The notes under the pieces are model-generated. The model had not been told where the DNA came from, searched no databases, and saw nothing but the letters and a program-made list of their open reading frames with translations. Positions 6,159-7,187 of a DNA stretch of 7,187 bases are shown here, one piece after another (positions within the stretch are counted from its first letter, which is position 1; the number at the start of each line of letters is the position of its first letter). The DNA is taken from contig JBBDXJ010000068.1 in NCBI GenBank assembly GCA_040902445.1, forward strand, positions 1 to 7,187, given 5' to 3'. A program made the translations under genes and the position numbers. The DNA is from Chryseosolibacter sp040902445 (GTDB taxonomy: Bacteria; Bacteroidota; Bacteroidia; Cytophagales; Cyclobacteriaceae).

Positions 6159-6180
6159 TATTCAATAAAAAGATTGAATA
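6159..6180. promoter_or_regulatory. Upstream operator-like palindrome (copy 1)
   Basis: TATTCAAT, six bases, then ATTGAATA: an exact 8-6-8 palindrome. Its right arm contains the -33 element (6173-6176) of the methyltransferase promoter. The same arms and spacing recur 50 bases downstream. A further TTGAATA half-site lies at 6182-6188, so the left arm can also pair over a longer distance (TATTTATTCAA 6155-6165 with TTGAATAAATA 6182-6192). The regulator is not in the window; winged-helix repressors of the ArsR type bind sites of this sort, which is an inference. Confidence 0.65.
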
Positions 6181-6203
6181 CTTGAATAAATATTTTACTT
6201 TTG
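6173..6203 (+). promoter_or_regulatory. Bacteroidota-type promoter of the methyltransferase gene
   Basis: ATTG at 6173-6176 is followed by exactly 19 bases and then TACTTTTG at 6196-6203, which fits TTG-N19-TAnnTTTG. Transcription should begin near 6210, inside the downstream palindrome, leaving a leader of about 110 bases before the preferred ATG at 6320. Both core elements are overlapped by operator-like palindromes, the arrangement expected for repression. Confidence 0.75.
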
Positions 6204-6238
6204 GTATCTATTCAATTAAAGCATTGAATAGATACCAA
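6201..6238. promoter_or_regulatory. Downstream operator-like 38-bp palindrome (copy 2)
   Basis: Arms of 16 bases (6201-6216 and 6223-6238) are exact reverse complements around the spacer TAAAGC. The inner part is TATTCAAT-N6-ATTGAATA, identical to copy 1 in arms and spacing. It overlaps the last three bases of the -7 element and the expected start of transcription. In RNA, whatever part lies downstream of the true start could also form a 5' leader hairpin. It most likely binds a dimeric repressor; an mRNA stability role is an alternative. Confidence 0.75.
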
Positions 6239-6288
6239 GCTGGTCAGATATAGCTGATTGGCAAAGTCTTTATGTTTCGATTTTGGAA

Positions 6289-6318
6289 AACTAAAACTAC
6301 TATAACTAAAACTACTAT
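6289..6318 (+). repeat. Tandem 15-bp direct repeat before the start codon
   Basis: AACTAAAACTACTAT occurs twice without a gap (6289-6303 and 6304-6318), ending one base before the ATG at 6320. It is A-rich like other leaders of this phylum. If the upstream ATG at 6272 were used, the repeat would encode a Lys/Thr/Ile-rich extension not expected in the family. Confidence 0.75.
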
Positions 6319-6319
6319 T

Positions 6320-7102
6320 ATGGAAGCAATTTCGTCGAGAAAGGTAGATGTTTCAGACCTTGAACTGAAGGTAAAGAAAATGTACATGGACGTCGCTTTG
6401 AATCCAACAGGAGAATACCACTTTGAAATGGGCCGGGGTCTCGCCGAAAAATTAGGCTACGAAAAAATTGATCTTGACAGAATTCCGGCTGCTGCAATTG
6501 AATCATTCGCAGGCGTAGGCTATTATTTTGATATGGCTGGCCTCAAGGCGGGAGAGCGTGTTCTTGATCTGGGTAGCGGCTCAGGTATGGATTCTTTTAT
6601 AGCCGCATTGAAAGTTGGCGCATCCGGTAAGGTGGCCGGCGTGGATATGACAGATGAGCAGCTTGAAAAAGCTGAAGCGCTACGCAAAGCACTGAAGTTC
6701 GACAATGTCTCTTTTCATAAATCCTATATTGAAAAGCTACCCTTTCCCGATAATAGCTTTGATGCTGTAATAAGCAATGGGGTAATCAATCTTGTTCCCG
6801 ACAAAGAAAAAGTTTTCGCAGAGGTAGCTCGCATTCTAAAACCTGGAGGAAGAATGGTGATTGCCGATATCGTTACTGAAAAACAACTTCCTGAAAATGT
6901 TACCTGTGATTCTACGCTATGGGCTGCATGCATCGGTGGCGCCAGCCAGCAAGATGATTACCGGAGCTTCATTGAAAAATCGGGAATTGAAATTTTGTCG
7001 GTAAGGAACAATGAATCTTATTCTTTTATTTCCAAATCTGCAAAAGGTGCGTCCAAAGAGTTTGGAGTAAAAAGTGTTTCTCTTTGCGCAACAAAAAAAT
7101 AG
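6320..7102 (+). CDS. ArsM-like SAM-dependent methyltransferase
   Basis: The 260-residue product is a class I SAM-dependent methyltransferase. Motif I is V81-L-D-L-G-S-G-S-G89, the acidic residue that binds the ribose is D109 in G-V-D-M, motif II lies in L-P-F-P-D-N-S-F-D-A-V-I-S-N (140-153), and R-I-L-K-P-G-G-R (171-178) follows. The N-terminal part (H-F-E-M-G-R-G-L-A-E-K-L-G-Y, 34-47) and S-F-A-G-V-G-Y-Y-F (62-70) match a group often annotated as arsenite methyltransferase. The classical ArsM motif S-N-C-V-I-N-L reads S-N-G154-V-I-N-L here, so the central arsenic-binding cysteine is missing. C204 in A-C-I-G-G-A is kept and C196 lies 8 residues before it. Methylation of arsenite is therefore doubtful; another thiol-reactive or small-molecule substrate is possible. 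The ATG at 6320 is preferred over 6272, which would add 16 residues encoded by a tandem repeat. The promoter carries two operator-like palindromes, and an exported protein gene follows 25 bases later, probably in the same operon. Confidence 0.87.
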   Translation: MEAISSRKVDVSDLELKVKKMYMDVALNPTGEYHFEMGRGLAEKLGYEKIDLDRIPAAAIESFAGVGYYFDMAGLKAGERVLDLGSGSGMDSFIAALKVGASGKVAGVDMTDEQLEKAEALRKALKFDNVSFHKSYIEKLPFPDNSFDAVISNGVINLVPDKEKVFAEVARILKPGGRMVIADIVTEKQLPENVTCDSTLWAACIGGASQQDDYRSFIEKSGIEILSVRNNESYSFISKSAKGASKEFGVKSVSLCATKK

Positions 7103-7127
7103 TTTATAAAATATAAAAACCCAGACC

Positions 7128-7187
7128 ATGAAATCCATTCTTAAAACCCTGGTGATTATTACGGTAGCAAGCTTTTCAATGGTTGTC
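7128..7187 (+). CDS. Start of an exported protein gene (cut by window end)
   Basis: Twenty codons are visible from the ATG at 7128, reading M-K-S-I-L-K-T-L-V-I-I-T-V-A-S-F-S-M-V-V, a typical signal-peptide start with two lysines followed by a hydrophobic stretch. The gene begins 25 bases after the methyltransferase stop codon, behind an A-rich leader and with no terminator between them, so co-transcription is likely. Its family cannot be told from this fragment. Confidence 0.7.
   Translation, partial: MKSILKTLVIITVASFSMVV

Noticed and set aside
6272..6319. The upstream ATG as the start of the methyltransferase.
   Set aside because: The added 16 residues come mostly from a tandem repeat (Lys/Thr/Ile) and are not expected in the family; the ATG at 6320 follows a typical A-rich leader. 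It is not fully excluded.

Overview
The window looks like chromosomal DNA from a member of the Bacteroidota. Three things suggest this: signal peptides and lipoboxes of the usual Bacteroidota type; start codons with no Shine-Dalgarno sequence but A-rich leaders; and several matches to the Bacteroidota promoter (TTTG/TTG, 19 bases, TAnnTTTG), one with exact spacing. I cannot assign a genus. There is no tRNA, rRNA, CRISPR array, transposase or phage gene.

Layout. Positions 1-386 hold no convincing gene; a perfect hairpin lies just before a secreted protein of unknown function (387-1040, +). Converging on it is a minus-strand pair with a 2-base gap: a stand-alone LigD-type ATP-dependent DNA ligase (2108-3079) followed by an exported sialidase-fold (BNR/Asp-box) protein with conserved-looking cysteine motifs (1083-2105). 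Upstream of the ligase, on the same strand, is what appears to be a broken potassium-uptake locus. It holds a kup gene cut off after about 145 residues (3150-3632) and, 7 bases before it, a frameshifted remnant of the DNA-binding end of a KdpE-like response regulator (3640-3811). Positions 3812-4088 contain only a likely promoter for a small, very polar lipoprotein (4089-4304, +). That gene ends at a strong terminator hairpin overlapping the stop codon of the next, opposite gene: a 469-residue lipoprotein with a transglutaminase-like protease fold (4434-5843, -).

The 5844-6319 region between divergent genes is the richest non-coding part. It holds two interlocked inverted repeats (5962-6017), a possible small minus-strand reading frame, and a well-formed promoter whose two core elements are each overlapped by a copy of the same palindrome, TATTCAAT-N6-ATTGAATA. 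This promoter drives an ArsM-like SAM-dependent methyltransferase (6320-7102, +) and probably a following exported protein that begins 25 bases later and is cut by the window end (7128-7187).

How it fits together. I see no single new multi-gene system. The best leads are the tightly repressed-looking promoter of the ArsM-like gene, whose product lacks the central arsenic-binding cysteine of classical ArsM, and the decayed kdpE-kup junction. The DNA ligase/sialidase-fold pair and the lipoprotein/transglutaminase pair look like ordinary accessory chromosomal genes. All functions are read from motifs and remembered families; no database search was run.
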